DNA of 64,000 nt, taken from contig WOFQ01000054.1 of assembly GCA_012184525.1 (NCBI GenBank), positions 124,001 through 188,000 of the forward strand, written 5' to 3'. Both the position numbers and the translations under genes were made by a program. Below, piece after piece: positions 23,076 to 33,199 of this stretch. This DNA is from Xenoacremonium recifei. Its lineage: Eukaryota; Ascomycota; Sordariomycetes; Hypocreales; Nectriaceae. Position 1 is the first letter of the stretch. Every line of letters begins with the position of its first letter. Under the pieces are notes generated by a model. The model worked only from the letters and a program-made list of their open reading frames with translations, searched no databases and was not told where the DNA came from.

Positions 23076-24176
23076 ATGTCCTCTCCTACCAATTTTAGGG
23101 AGATTCCTATTATTGATCTCTCCGCTGCGGATGATCCAGCGAGAATTGGTGCGCTCCGAAGTGATCTACGGAGGGCCCTAACTCAGGTAGGGTTCTTGTA
23201 CATATCCAACCATGGAGTACCGTCAAGCACCATCGAGAACCTCAAGAGCATTCTTCCGACGCTCTTCGCACTTCCTGATTCATCAAAGAGTGCAGTCGCT
23301 CTAGAGAGATCTCCTCATTTTTTAGGTTACAGTGCGGTTGGGACAGAGAGCACGGCGGGTGCCGCGGATCAGAGAGAACAAGTCGAATTCGCAACAGAGC
23401 TCAACGCGATCTGGGATGCTGAGAAGCCACTTTATGAGCGGCTTCGAGGGCCCAACCAGGTATGATTGCAGTACCGATAAGAAATCACGCTGACAGGATA
23501 GTGGCCACCCGGAATACCAAATCTAAAACCGATTGTTGAAGCGTACATTAACGAGCTAACGGCACTCGGGAGTCGATTCCTTCGGCTTGTCGCAGAAGCC
23601 TTGTCCTTGCCACAGGATACCTTCCTTCCATACCTTTCCGACCAACATCGGCTCAAGCTTGTTCATTATCCAGCATCGAAGGATGCCGCTCAGGGCGTTG
23701 GCCCTCACAAGGACTCCTCTGGTTGGTGGACTTTCTTGCTGCAAGCGTCTCCTCCAGAAGTCAAAGGACTTCAGGTACTGAATAAGACGGGAGATTGGAT
23801 CGATGTTCCTATAATTCCGGGGACATTTGTGGTCAATATCGGCCAGGCTTTCGAGGTAGTCACCCATGGCGTTTGTAAGGCGACAGTGCACCGCGTTTTG
23901 TCGAGTTCGGACAAGCGATACAGCGTCCCTTTCTTCCAGGGCGTACGTCGAGATCTCACTCGACGGCAGGCTCTGGAACCTTTGCAAGACTACTTCAAAT
24001 CCTTTGATGCTGGCTACGACTCAGGCGAGGGACGCTCAATCGATTCGGCATTTCTCGCTGGCAAATACGATACCTGGGGTGAGACCCAGCTGCGAACCAA
24101 AATTCGAAGTCATCGGGAGAATGGGCGCAAGTTTTATGGCGAGGTCTTCGACAGATATGTGAACGATGGAGATTGA
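23076..24176 (+). CDS. Isopenicillin-N-synthase-like 2-oxoglutarate/Fe(II) oxygenase
   Basis: Two exons (23076-23459 and 23502-24176) give 352 residues. The N-terminal DIOX_N part (IPIIDLS, VGFLYISNHGVP) and the 2OG-FeII_Oxy core are complete. Iron ligands are the His and Asp of GPHKDSSG and the distal His of TVHRVLS. The Arg-x-Ser for 2-oxoglutarate is in KRYSVPFF. The family oxidises small molecules in catabolism and secondary metabolism; the substrate here is unknown. It follows a Zn2Cys6 regulator on the same strand. Confidence 0.93.
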
Positions 24177-24880
24177 ATTTCTGACTTTAGTGGCTTGGGT
24201 GTTTCTTTCCAGCTTTGAACAGAAATGGTCTTAAGCTTCATTCCGGGGGTTGCCAAAACCTTCTGATGTCCCAAATTGTTATGTGTCTTGGCCCAAAGAC
24301 TGTTCTTATCTGATCTGTACAACTAGCTACGTTTTAATCGTCTTAAATGACAGCTGAGATAAGATCAAGGCTGGACTTGTTTTTGAGATCAATTAAAGCC
24401 AGATCCAAAACGCGCCACGAAAGCTTGTTTTGCAGCTTGCTCGGACGCAAAACAACCCAGGGCGTGCATTATCAGCCCAGCTTAAGGCGGTCTAGACTCA
24501 AAGCTCGACGAAACCGGCTGCTGAGGGGTGGCTTGGCCGGATGTTCGGCATGGTGTAGGTTCACAAGTCGACGAGAGAACGGCACGCTGTTCCGCGTGGC
24601 GAATCAGCGCTACAGCTGGCTCAGCTATGGCTGACATTGATGACGCCTGGGGTAAGGCGTTATTGGCGCCATGACGTTGCAAACCCCACTGGCCAGGGCT
24701 TAAAATAGGGAAAGCAGGAAACACCAAAACAGTTACCGTCAATTCGGTGGTTACTGACCTGAGTTTCGGGTACTTATAGAGGGCGGCTGCTGCCAAGAAC
24801 TCGACTGGGGAGGGAAGGGGGGATGCAATTCAGCCTTCGAACATTGACCTTGATTGATTGACTCATATATCGCCGTGGAC
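24177..24880. other. Intergenic, upstream of the PLD-like gene
   Basis: 700 bp with no supported coding sequence. The apparent in-frame extension upstream of ATG 24881 begins with TTG and is treated as 5' UTR. Confidence 0.5.
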
Positions 24881-26764
24881 ATGGTCTCCGAGCATCTTGT
24901 TGGGCTTTGCCAGCAGTCGGACACAGTGACTTCGCTGTTGGCAAAGAACCCCACGGATGCGCCCGGCAAGTTCTTCAAACAACTGTACGAACCGCACAAG
25001 CGCGCAAACTACGAGAAGCACGAAGGGGACTCACGAGCCTCATCCCCAGATGCCTTGGACTTGGCCCTGAAATGCGGGCGCTGGGGGCCCACGAAGCCCA
25101 GTCGCCTCTTCCTCAATGCATTCGCCGACTCGCTGGCGTGTCTTGAGGCAGACCCCATGCTAGGCACCGTTTCACTGCCACTAATGGGATCCTACGGAAC
25201 AATGCCTCTGACGGTGATTGCGCCGCTGGCCGATATCATCCGCCACTGCTGCAACCTGATAGTGCGCGCTGAGCGCGAGGTCTTCTTCATCACCTGCGAA
25301 TGGTCGCCGTCTGTGGCGCAGCGGCTCGTCAAGGACGCCCTGGTCGAGCTATCACGGCGCGCTGGAAACAGAGGCCAGCGGGTGGCTGTCAAGCTGATGT
25401 ACGATAAGCCTGGGCCTGCGCATGTGCTTGGCGCTCACCAGCATGTGAAGCCGTCGACATACACGAAAGAGCCCATCCTGCTCCCTGCGCCAGAAGAGAT
25501 TCCCAACCTAGATTTTGAAGTCATCAACTCACACCATGTCATGCTGGGAACCTTGCACGCAAAGTTTTGTGTCGTGGATCGCAAGATTGCTGCCGTTATG
25601 AGCAACAACATGGAGGACAACGACAACATGGAGATGATGGCTCATGTGGAAGGCCCTATTGTGGAAAGTATCTACGACGCAGCTCTAATCACCTGGAACG
25701 ACTGTTTCGACCCTCCACTACCTTCGCTGGAAGCTGCAGCTCCAAGCGCTGGCGGATTTGCGACTTCTAGCACTGAGCCTCTCTACGTCGAGCGCGGGGC
25801 CAGTCTCAGTCAGCAAGAGATTGCTGCCAAAGGCCATGAGCATTCGGACCTTCCAGAGCTCGAGCCAGGACACCCTTACTACGATGACGATCTTGCGGGA
25901 GAGGTTGTCCGAATGCAGGCCGTATACTCTGCCAAGCCAGGCGAGACTCGACTCCAGGCGGCGAATCGCCAACTCAACCTCATCGTCAGAAATCCCGTCA
26001 AGCCCACTGGTCCGGAGATCCAGGTTGGAGACGAATTCACACCTTACCTGTCCACCAGTACTCTGTATCCCGTGCCTATGGCCCTAGTGACTCGCGCGCC
26101 GTATGGAAAGCCTGATTCTGAAAATGTCAAGGTTCCCCAAAACGAGGCCTGGCTCTCTCTGATCCGCAATGCTCAGCAGAGCATTTTCATCCAGACACCG
26201 GACCTGAACGCCGCGCCTCTCATTCCAGCCCTTGCCGAGGCTCTCAAGCGTGGGGTTGAAGTAACTTACTATGTGAGTTTCGGTTACAATGATCCTGGCG
26301 AAATTATTCCAGGGCAGGGCGGAACCAACGAACAAGCCGCTCAATCTCTCATCAACTTACTGCCACCCGATGGACCTGAACGAAAGCTCCTTCATATTTA
26401 CGACTACGTGGCAAAAGATCAAGACCACCCTATTCATCAATCTTTCCATTCCCGGACCTGTCACATCAAACTGATGATCGTCGACAACACAGTTGGCATT
26501 CAAGGTAGTGGAAATCAAGACACTCAATCTTGGTACCATAGCCAAGAAATCAACATCATGATGGATAGTCAGGAGATCTGTGAGAAGTGGAGGGAGGGCA
26601 TCGATAGAAATCAGAACACCAAGGCATTCGGAAGAGTTGCGGAGGACGGAGTATGGAGAGACGCTGAAGGGAATCCAGGAGAAGGATACATGGGGAATCC
26701 AGGCCCTGTTAAAGGATTGGTAAAGGGAGCCTGGGGAATGTTCAAGAAGATGAACAAGGCGTGA
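24881..26764 (+). CDS. Phospholipase D-like protein with two HKD motifs
   Basis: An uninterrupted frame; I place the start at ATG 24881 (MVSEHLVG), giving 627 residues. Two catalytic HxKx4D motifs are visible: HAKFCVVD followed by SNNMEDND, and HIKLMIVD followed by GSGNQDTQSW. Both retain His, Lys and Asp, so the enzyme should form the usual two-lobed active site. No PX or PH domain is seen, unlike canonical PLD1. It is closer to cardiolipin-synthase/PLD-like fungal proteins of unknown substrate. No signal peptide or clear membrane helix. Confidence 0.9.
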   Translation: MVSEHLVGLCQQSDTVTSLLAKNPTDAPGKFFKQLYEPHKRANYEKHEGDSRASSPDALDLALKCGRWGPTKPSRLFLNAFADSLACLEADPMLGTVSLPLMGSYGTMPLTVIAPLADIIRHCCNLIVRAEREVFFITCEWSPSVAQRLVKDALVELSRRAGNRGQRVAVKLMYDKPGPAHVLGAHQHVKPSTYTKEPILLPAPEEIPNLDFEVINSHHVMLGTLHAKFCVVDRKIAAVMSNNMEDNDNMEMMAHVEGPIVESIYDAALITWNDCFDPPLPSLEAAAPSAGGFATSSTEPLYVERGASLSQQEIAAKGHEHSDLPELEPGHPYYDDDLAGEVVRMQAVYSAKPGETRLQAANRQLNLIVRNPVKPTGPEIQVGDEFTPYLSTSTLYPVPMALVTRAPYGKPDSENVKVPQNEAWLSLIRNAQQSIFIQTPDLNAAPLIPALAEALKRGVEVTYYVSFGYNDPGEIIPGQGGTNEQAAQSLINLLPPDGPERKLLHIYDYVAKDQDHPIHQSFHSRTCHIKLMIVDNTVGIQGSGNQDTQSWYHSQEINIMMDSQEICEKWREGIDRNQNTKAFGRVAEDGVWRDAEGNPGEGYMGNPGPVKGLVKGAWGMFKKMNKA

Positions 26765-27374
26765 AGGACGCGGCGTTTATCTCTTTGACAGAGATAGAGA
26801 GTGATATATGAGGTGCAAACATCCACACGAAAACAAGTGTAGGCTTATTGTTTTGAACATGAAAGGAGTGAGGCGTTTCACTAAATCTTTTGTAAGAGTG
26901 CGAATTGAAAGCACGCAAACAAAGCTTGCATTTTCCTTGAAACTATTCACGTTCTTGTCTGATTCATTGTGAAGGCATACATGTCGTTCTCACTACATGC
27001 TGCCTGACTTCTGTCCAAGGACAAGCCTGCTTTTGATTGCCCAGCCCCGCTTGATAGCAGATTATTTTCCAGATAGCTTCCTGCAAGTGCTCCAGGCTTA
27101 CGGAGATCCCAAAGTCCCGTGGGAATACTACGCAGATGAGGGTTGAATATCCAAAGGACCATAAATCATTTTCTCATAGGTTCGAAGCCTACAAAACAAC
27201 ACCCCAAGCCCTGTCAGATCATTCAGAGCGGGAGCTTAGTGGTTATGATGATCCACTCGGGTAAGTAAGCTTACATCGCGAATCCTTCCTCCAGGCTCCG
27301 TGGCTTATTTACCTGCCACGTAAGAACTTACTTCTTCTTCCTTTTTCCCTCATCATCCTCTATCTGTGTTCAAA
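26765..27374. other. Intergenic, promoter of the FAD oxidase gene
   Basis: No gene is supported. A C/T-rich stretch precedes ATG 27375. Confidence 0.5.
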
Positions 27375-28848
27375 ATGGCAAACTCCTCGTTCAAATGCCA
27401 AACAGTGGTGCCGGACCCTACGGCCCCGATCCAGAGCTCAGTCTCCCGATGGTCCGACAGCAGAATCCTTGACCGACCAGCCTTGATTGTGGTTCCGGAA
27501 TCAGAGGATGATGTTATCTCGGCAATTGCTTACGCAAAGAAGCACGGGCTGTGCGTCCTCCCGGCTGGCGGTGGCCACGGCTCATTCGTCCCCATCGACG
27601 CCAAGACCTTATACTTGGATATGAAGAAGTTCGACAAGATTGAGGTAGACGCTGATAAAGAGACCGTCACATTTGGAGGAGGTGTCTTGACTGGGCAGTT
27701 CATCAAAGCTCTTACTGACAAGGGTTTCTACACTACCTGGGTGAACTCAAACAGTGTTGGTGTTGTCGGTAGCGTTCTTGGGGGAGGCAATGTAAGTTGA
27801 CAATCTCATTGTTTCAAGGCTTGGTGATCAATGCTGAAATCAATCTGCTTCCCAGTCAACAATGGGAGGTCTGCATGGGTTTATGATCGACAACGTCCTT
27901 GCATTCCGTCTCGTCGACTTCAAAGGCGAAGCTCTTGACCTAGGGCCTTCATCCCAGGGTGCTGAACTGGATCTTTTCAATGCCATCGGCGCTGGTCATG
28001 GCATCGGTGTGGTCACATCTATGACCATGAAGATCTACCCGCTCAGAAACCTGGGCATGCCTAACAACGAGGTCTGGAGCCGTCGACTTATTTTCCCTGC
28101 GACAAAGATCGAACTCGCGGCGGCGACCTTCGCCAAACTGCAGCCACCGCCACCAGCCATGAACGCTGTCCTAGTCAACGCCAGAGCTCCTCCGAATGCC
28201 CCGAATGCTGGCGCTCCGATGGTGGTGGTCACAGCCAACTATTATGGACCTCCTGAAGAGGCCGAGAAGGCAGCGGCTCCGCTGTTTGACGATGCTATTG
28301 TCAGTCAAGCCATAATGGCTCTGAGTCTGTCCACTCCCATTGCCAAGCTGAATGAAGAATACGAGCCCTTCAATGTTCATGGCGGGATCAAGGACATCAT
28401 CTCTGCCTGGGTGAGCACAGCTCCAGCGGAAGCTATCAAGGCTTGTTTCGAGAAATGGGTTGCATTCACTTCAGACGTTGAAGATGCCAAGAGATCGAGC
28501 GTCGTCATTGGTGCATTCCACTCCGACAAACAGGTCGCCATCGGCAAAATCACCGAAGCACAAGCTAAGTACCTAGGCAGTCGAGATAGAGGAACTGTGA
28601 TTCTCATGGTCAGGTGGTTCTCAGAGGAGAAAACAAGAGCCGCAGCGGAGGCATTCACTGGGGAAGTGAAGGAGCTATACCAGAGGTACCAGCCAGCTTC
28701 GGAATCGCCACGGACCATTGCAAACAATATGGAAAAGACCACCAAGATCAATGAGCTTTACAGCGAGGAGAAGGCTCAACAACGGAAGAAGCTAGATGCT
28801 GAGTGGAATCCTGATGGATTGTTCTGGAGCCCCTACAAGGGCATGTAG
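27375..28848 (+). CDS. FAD-linked oxidase (BBE-like, berberine-bridge/oligosaccharide oxidase type)
   Basis: Two exons (27375-27791, 27856-28848) give 469 residues from ATG 27375. The FAD_binding_4 domain shows VLPAGGGHGSFVP with the His that commonly carries covalent FAD (residues 65-69), and GGGNSTMGG across the exon junction. The BBE-type C-terminus ends LDAEWNPDGLFWSPYKGM. No signal peptide is apparent, unlike the secreted members. Members oxidise sugars, alkaloids or secondary metabolites; the substrate is unknown. The gene converges on the UstYa-family gene with 138 bp between stops, placing it at the left edge of the putative RiPP cluster. Confidence 0.9.
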
Positions 28849-28986
28849 GTCCCAGATGAGCCTTACATGCTGAAGAGTGACCAATGTTTGGGTGTAGTCT
28901 CGTTAGCACCAGTACTAGCAAGAATGAATTCACCTTGTTTGAGTCAACTTCTATTGTGCAAAGATTTTGACAAGTTGATATTCTAT

Positions 28987-30028
28987 TCAAGCATTATGAC
29001 TTTCCGCGTTGTCTTCTGTCGTATGATTCAGACCGTATATCCGATAGTACTCTTCACTAATTGGAACCTGTTTTGCACCCTTCGGTCGCGTTACGTTTCT
29101 TCCCCATTCTTTGGGCACTGCGTGCTTATCTTGCCATTCATATATGGCATCAAAGTCTCTGCATTTGTGCACGACATTGAAGTCCGGGAACGGATTGCTC
29201 TGCGTCTCCATCCAGTTGAATGTAATAATATCCAGATTTCCATTACACATCAGGTTCTGCATCAGGATGTCTGTGCAATGACTGACATGCACCCAATGCA
29301 GGTCCGTGAACGGTTTCTTCGCTGTACCGTTGCGATCGTACTCAGCCCAGGCTAAGCCTCGTAGAAGATTTAGGCAATGAATTTGATGGAACATGTCAAT
29401 CTGCGCCATGTACGCATTTTCTCCAAGACCATACTCTGGAGGAAACTTGACAGCAAGCTCGGGATCTTTCCCCAGCTTGCGCACCTGGCTTTCGGTTATG
29501 GGAAACACCCGGATGACTTCGAGGTCTTCCCATGCATCATCAACAGCTGCATCTGGTGCCAGAGCATCTCGGTAGATTGAAGGGCGCTCTGCTTCAAACA
29601 GCCCTCCTTCAGTCTCATAGTCATGAAGTTTAAAGTTGATCGTGTCAAACACAGGTGCTACCTCAGAAGATTAGCTCGGTTGCAAGACGCCTTGTATCAG
29701 ATTACTCACAGTAAAAGGATGTTTTCTTCATGAGCTCAAGCTCTGTTATGAAGACATGATGGTGGAGTTGTAAGACCCAGAATAAAAGTGATAACAAAAA
29801 TAGGAAGGTGTTGAGAGCCGTCAAAAGCCACCAGCATTTCTGATGCTGGGTGCGGGTTCTCCAGCCAGAAAACTCGGTGCTTGGTTTCGAAGATAAAAGG
29901 CTCTCACTAGACTCATTGTCCTTCTCAAAAGACATTTTGCTGAGGAACTTCTCGTCACTGGTTTGATTGACAGCTTTGTAACTAAACCCACGGCTGGGAG
30001 AATCTTGGTATTTAATAGCTTCCGGCAT
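28987..30028 (-). CDS. UstYa-family (DUF3328) oxidase, putative RiPP cyclase
   Basis: Two exons (30028-29710, 29657-28987) give 329 residues. The start is ATG 30028 (MPEAIKYQD). A single N-proximal transmembrane helix is at about residues 66-86 (WWLLTALNTFLFLLSLLFWVL), with the rest predicted lumenal. Both hallmark HxxHC motifs are present: HQIHC at 197-201 and HVSHC at 230-234. In dikaritin pathways (ustiloxin, asperipin-2a, phomopsin) such proteins install the oxidative side-chain crosslinks of a ribosomal core peptide. Its divergent neighbour 1.1 kb away encodes a Kex2-repeat precursor, so it is the obvious cyclisation candidate. The link is inference from family and layout. Only one UstYa copy is visible in the window. 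Confidence 0.93.
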
Positions 30029-31125
30029 AGTGCAGAGACACACGGCACCAGCTTTATGCAATATAGGATCCGAATCCTTGGGAAACAAATATGCTGAAGG
30101 TTGAGATACATAGAAGTCTGGGAGCAATTATTTTGCCCCCTCCGAGAGATATTGTCCCATCGTCATATCATGAAGAAGGAGAGTCTTGGACATTTGAGAG
30201 CGAAGGATTATGTCTTATCAGGCTCCAAAGGTTCCTTATCAACATCAGAGGCGGAGAATACGAGTATGCGAAGGATCCGGTGCTGTGCCGTCATCTTACA
30301 TTCATAGCTGCCAAGTCGGGTAATACACACTTAAGCACAGTTACATGGCCACCAATCCATAAGTGGTACGTCGTCATCGACAAAAATATCGTAGCCCGTA
30401 GACTCAAGATTTGCGGGTTGCAAGTTAGTCTAGTTGCGAAGTGGATGCACGAGATAGGAACTTTCGGCAGCTCAAAGGTTCTGAGTATCTTGATAAGGAA
30501 TGGTTGACTGTCAATAATAGGCAGGAGAGAGAGGCGTATGAAAAGTTCCATGCAACGCAGTCTCGTGTGAATCCTTCATGTTCTTGGCACCTTTGCATAA
30601 TCTCACATCAGTCCTGATTCCTCACACTGGTCAGGTCTATTGTACATTCAGGTGAAAAACTTCGATCTATCAATATAGACTCTGTTAACAAATGGGTCTG
30701 TGGATATAGGTTACTACATATCATCGTACATGTAGAACTCCCCACAGTGTTGATTCCATTGGTGGAAAAGAGAGGGTTATTATGGACAGCAGCTTCTACT
30801 GGCACCAAAGCACATGCTTGATTGGGAAAATGAGTTGATACAAAAGGTCACGATGGTCTTCATTGCGTAAGATGCAACACAAAAGTTCTTGAGACCGTCA
30901 TCGTGTAACGTAGACGCACTGCTGTGGAATGCTGGTACGCGTTAGCTGATACCTTTCGGTTAAGTTTCTGCGCTCATGAAGGAAGCTTGGCCGTAGTGTC
31001 GGATTTAAGAGACTCTCAGGTCGAACATGGTATACAAAAGCCTTCAACGGCCGTTCGATTCTAATTCTTAAAGGCCATTACAAAACAAAATAAACAGGCC
31101 TCTTTGCACTAAAGATACACTCAAT
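30029..31125. promoter_or_regulatory. Divergent intergenic region between UstYa gene and precursor gene
   Basis: 1.1 kb shared upstream region with no supported gene. A 10-bp palindrome AACGGCCGTT lies at 31046-31055, about 70-80 bp before the precursor ATG and with inverted CGG/CCG halves. It could bind a Zn2Cys6 factor; this is speculative. Confidence 0.45.
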
Positions 31126-31599
31126 ATGCAGCTTCTTCGCTTTGTTAGCCTCTCCGCCCTTGTGGCCATGGTTGCTGCCGCTCCGGCTCCAGTGCCTGGT
31201 AAGTCACTAAAACATATCGATGAACCAATATAGCTGACTTGAATAGATGCGAACTTGGGTAGGTCCTGTTGGAAACTCTTTCCCAAATAACTAGAAATTC
31301 TTAAATTTTTCATAGAGATCGATGGTCTCGCCAAGCGAGTCAACACTTATGGCAAGGCCTATACCTTGAAGATGGCCGACGACGGTGTTGAGGAGAAGCG
31401 TGCCAATACTTATGGGAAAGCTTACACGCTGAAGATGGCAGATGATGGCATTGAAAAGCGCGCAAACACTTATGGGAAAGCTTACACTTTGAAGATGGCC
31501 GATGATGGTGTTGAGGAGAAGCGTGCCAATACTTATGGCAAAGCTTACACGCTGAAGATGGCTGACGACGGAGTGGAAGAACGTGAGGTCAATGAATAA
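31126..31599 (+). CDS. Secreted repeat precursor peptide with Kex2 sites (dikaritin/KEP-type RiPP precursor)
   Basis: The start is ATG 31126. Exon 1 (31126-31198) encodes a signal peptide (MQLLRFVSLSALVAMVAAA) and APVP. A 12-bp exon at 31247-31258 may be included or skipped without changing frame. Exon 3 is 31316-31599, for 122 (or 118) residues. After GLAKR come four tandem units at 31339-31401, 31402-31461, 31462-31524 and 31525-31599. All contain the identical core NTYGKAYTLKMADDG. The first three end in Lys-Arg (KR), the last in ER-EVNE. Eleven of the 15 core codons differ by silent changes between copies, so the peptide sequence looks selected. Kex2 cleavage would release copies of a roughly 19-residue peptide with two Tyr spaced by Gly-Lys-Ala and an acidic tail. 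This matches known UstA-, PhomA- and GigA-like precursors in architecture. The final product and ring are unknown. Confidence 0.92.
31339..31599 (+). repeat. Four in-frame 60-63 bp repeats of the precursor
   Basis: Units of 63, 60 and 63 bp, plus a terminal 75-bp unit including the stop. The second unit lacks one Glu codon and has Ile for Val. The first begins with Val, the others with Ala. DNA differences are largely third-position. Confidence 0.95.
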
Positions 31600-32044
31600 G
31601 TCCGGATGCTTACTGTGACTTTGTTGAACCGAGGACAGTCTTAAAGAGCAGAAGTCGCATTTTTCCCCAGCTTTAAATACTCCGTAGTCATAACGAGAAT
31701 AACAAGCACTGTCTATATCAACCATTGCGACGAGCAAAGCAGCCGCCGCAGAACCTCACTCTAGATTTACCAAGTAATTATCTGTCCACCCGTTTACTCA
31801 ACTTAATCAGGTACCTTTTGCATTTCATGCCGCTAATTATCTCATCGCTGGCAAATATCTTCTGAAAATCATTGCCTTCTAAGCATGCCCCGTCACACGG
31901 CTTACAGCTCAGCTTACATAGGCTCGAGATCCACATACGTCACTTCCCAAAGTTTCCGAAAACTTCCCGAAGCGTTAATTACGACGTGCCTTGCTCAAGC
32001 TTCATAATGCTATTTCTTATTCATTTCCAAATTATCCAAGCTCG
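31600..32044. other. Intergenic between precursor and alpha/beta hydrolase
   Basis: 445 bp holding the precursor's 3' UTR and the hydrolase promoter. No gene is seen; an open frame continues upstream of ATG 32045 only to a TTG. Confidence 0.5.
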
Positions 32045-33034
32045 ATGATGTCTGTTGAGAATCTCTGCTACGAAACATTCCAGACCTCACGCGGCAATGA
32101 CTACTCCTATGTCTACATAGCACCTCGTAATCGGGCGACTCTCGTTCTCCTGCATGGCTTTCCATCCACCAGCTATGACTGGATCTATCAAATTCGGCAT
32201 TTCTCCTCCAAAGGATATGGACTACTAGTTCCTGATCTCCTTGGGTATGGTAGAAGCAGCAAACCATCCGATATCCAACAGTATCGCCCGAAACCGATGA
32301 GCGACGATTTGGCTGAGCTCATGGCGAGTCTCTACATTGTGAACGCAATCGGCATCGGCCATGACTTTGGAGCGACCCTTCTATCCCGTCTCGTGGCATA
32401 CTACCCTTCTCAATTCAAGGCAGTAGTTTTCCTGACAGTTGGGCCGCCGAAGCTGGGAACGCCATTCAATCTTGAAATAATCAATGAGATGACGAAAAAG
32501 GTACTCGGATATGAATTATTGGGATATATTCCATGGATTGGAGGTGACCCAGACGCTCCGCACCTTCTTGAGCAACATCCCGAGGCTGCGATGCAATTGA
32601 TGTTCGCATCAGGTAGCTCGGTATGGAAGGAATGGTTCCATCCGTTGGGCAAGATGAAACGATTCGTGTCCGAGGATCGGCGAGCAGAAATCGGAGACTG
32701 GTATTTGCCAGAGATGCAATCCGAGCATATCAAATCCTTTGGAAAACTGGACGGATATAAAGGGGCCCAAATGTGGTACGGAATGTGGCTGCAGAATCTC
32801 TTCGCACCTGATGAGAAAGGATATGAAGAGTTGCAGATCCGTCAGCCAGTTCTTTTTATTGCCTCCGACGATGAAGGGTCGTCATCACAAGAGCAAATGC
32901 TCCGCCAGTGGGTTTCGACTCTCCAAGTCGTAAAAAGGGATTCGGGTCATTGGATTCATATGGAACGCAACGATGAGGTCAATCGGATCATTGAAGAGTT
33001 TATAGGCAATCTTGAGGCCTTGCATAGCAGCTGA
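32045..33034 (+). CDS. Alpha/beta hydrolase, epoxide-hydrolase-like
   Basis: A single frame; I place the start at ATG 32045 or 32048, giving about 329 residues. Motifs follow the soluble epoxide hydrolase/haloalkane dehalogenase layout: oxyanion HGFPSTSYDW, then VPDLLGYGRS, nucleophile elbow GHDFGATL with Asp rather than Ser, and the C-terminal His in RDSGHWIHMER. The Asp nucleophile favours an epoxide- or halide-hydrolysing type rather than an esterase. It lies 445 bp downstream of the RiPP precursor on the same strand, so it may act in that pathway, but enzymes of this family also stand alone. No signal peptide. Confidence 0.9.
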   Translation: MMSVENLCYETFQTSRGNDYSYVYIAPRNRATLVLLHGFPSTSYDWIYQIRHFSSKGYGLLVPDLLGYGRSSKPSDIQQYRPKPMSDDLAELMASLYIVNAIGIGHDFGATLLSRLVAYYPSQFKAVVFLTVGPPKLGTPFNLEIINEMTKKVLGYELLGYIPWIGGDPDAPHLLEQHPEAAMQLMFASGSSVWKEWFHPLGKMKRFVSEDRRAEIGDWYLPEMQSEHIKSFGKLDGYKGAQMWYGMWLQNLFAPDEKGYEELQIRQPVLFIASDDEGSSSQEQMLRQWVSTLQVVKRDSGHWIHMERNDEVNRIIEEFIGNLEALHSS

Positions 33035-33199
33035 TCCGATATCTGTGCTCTCAAATCAGTACCACAGACTAGCAATAGATTAGTCCATGTCCAGAGCAAA
33101 CCAGTCGTTGATTCATACCTATCAGTCATTCTTTAAAACCGTGGTGGGTTCAGCATCATAGCGTATCATCCCGTCCAGGTTTCAAATCGGCATGATCTA

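Noticed and set aside
24854..24880. Extension of the PLD-like frame upstream of ATG 24881
   Set aside because: It begins with TTG; the first ATG is at 24881. The same reasoning moved starts at 27375, 30028, 32045, 35878, 40460 and 58312.
31291..31737. Minus-strand 148-codon open frame over the RiPP precursor
   Set aside because: It is the shadow of the tandem repeats; the plus frame has a signal peptide and Kex2 sites.
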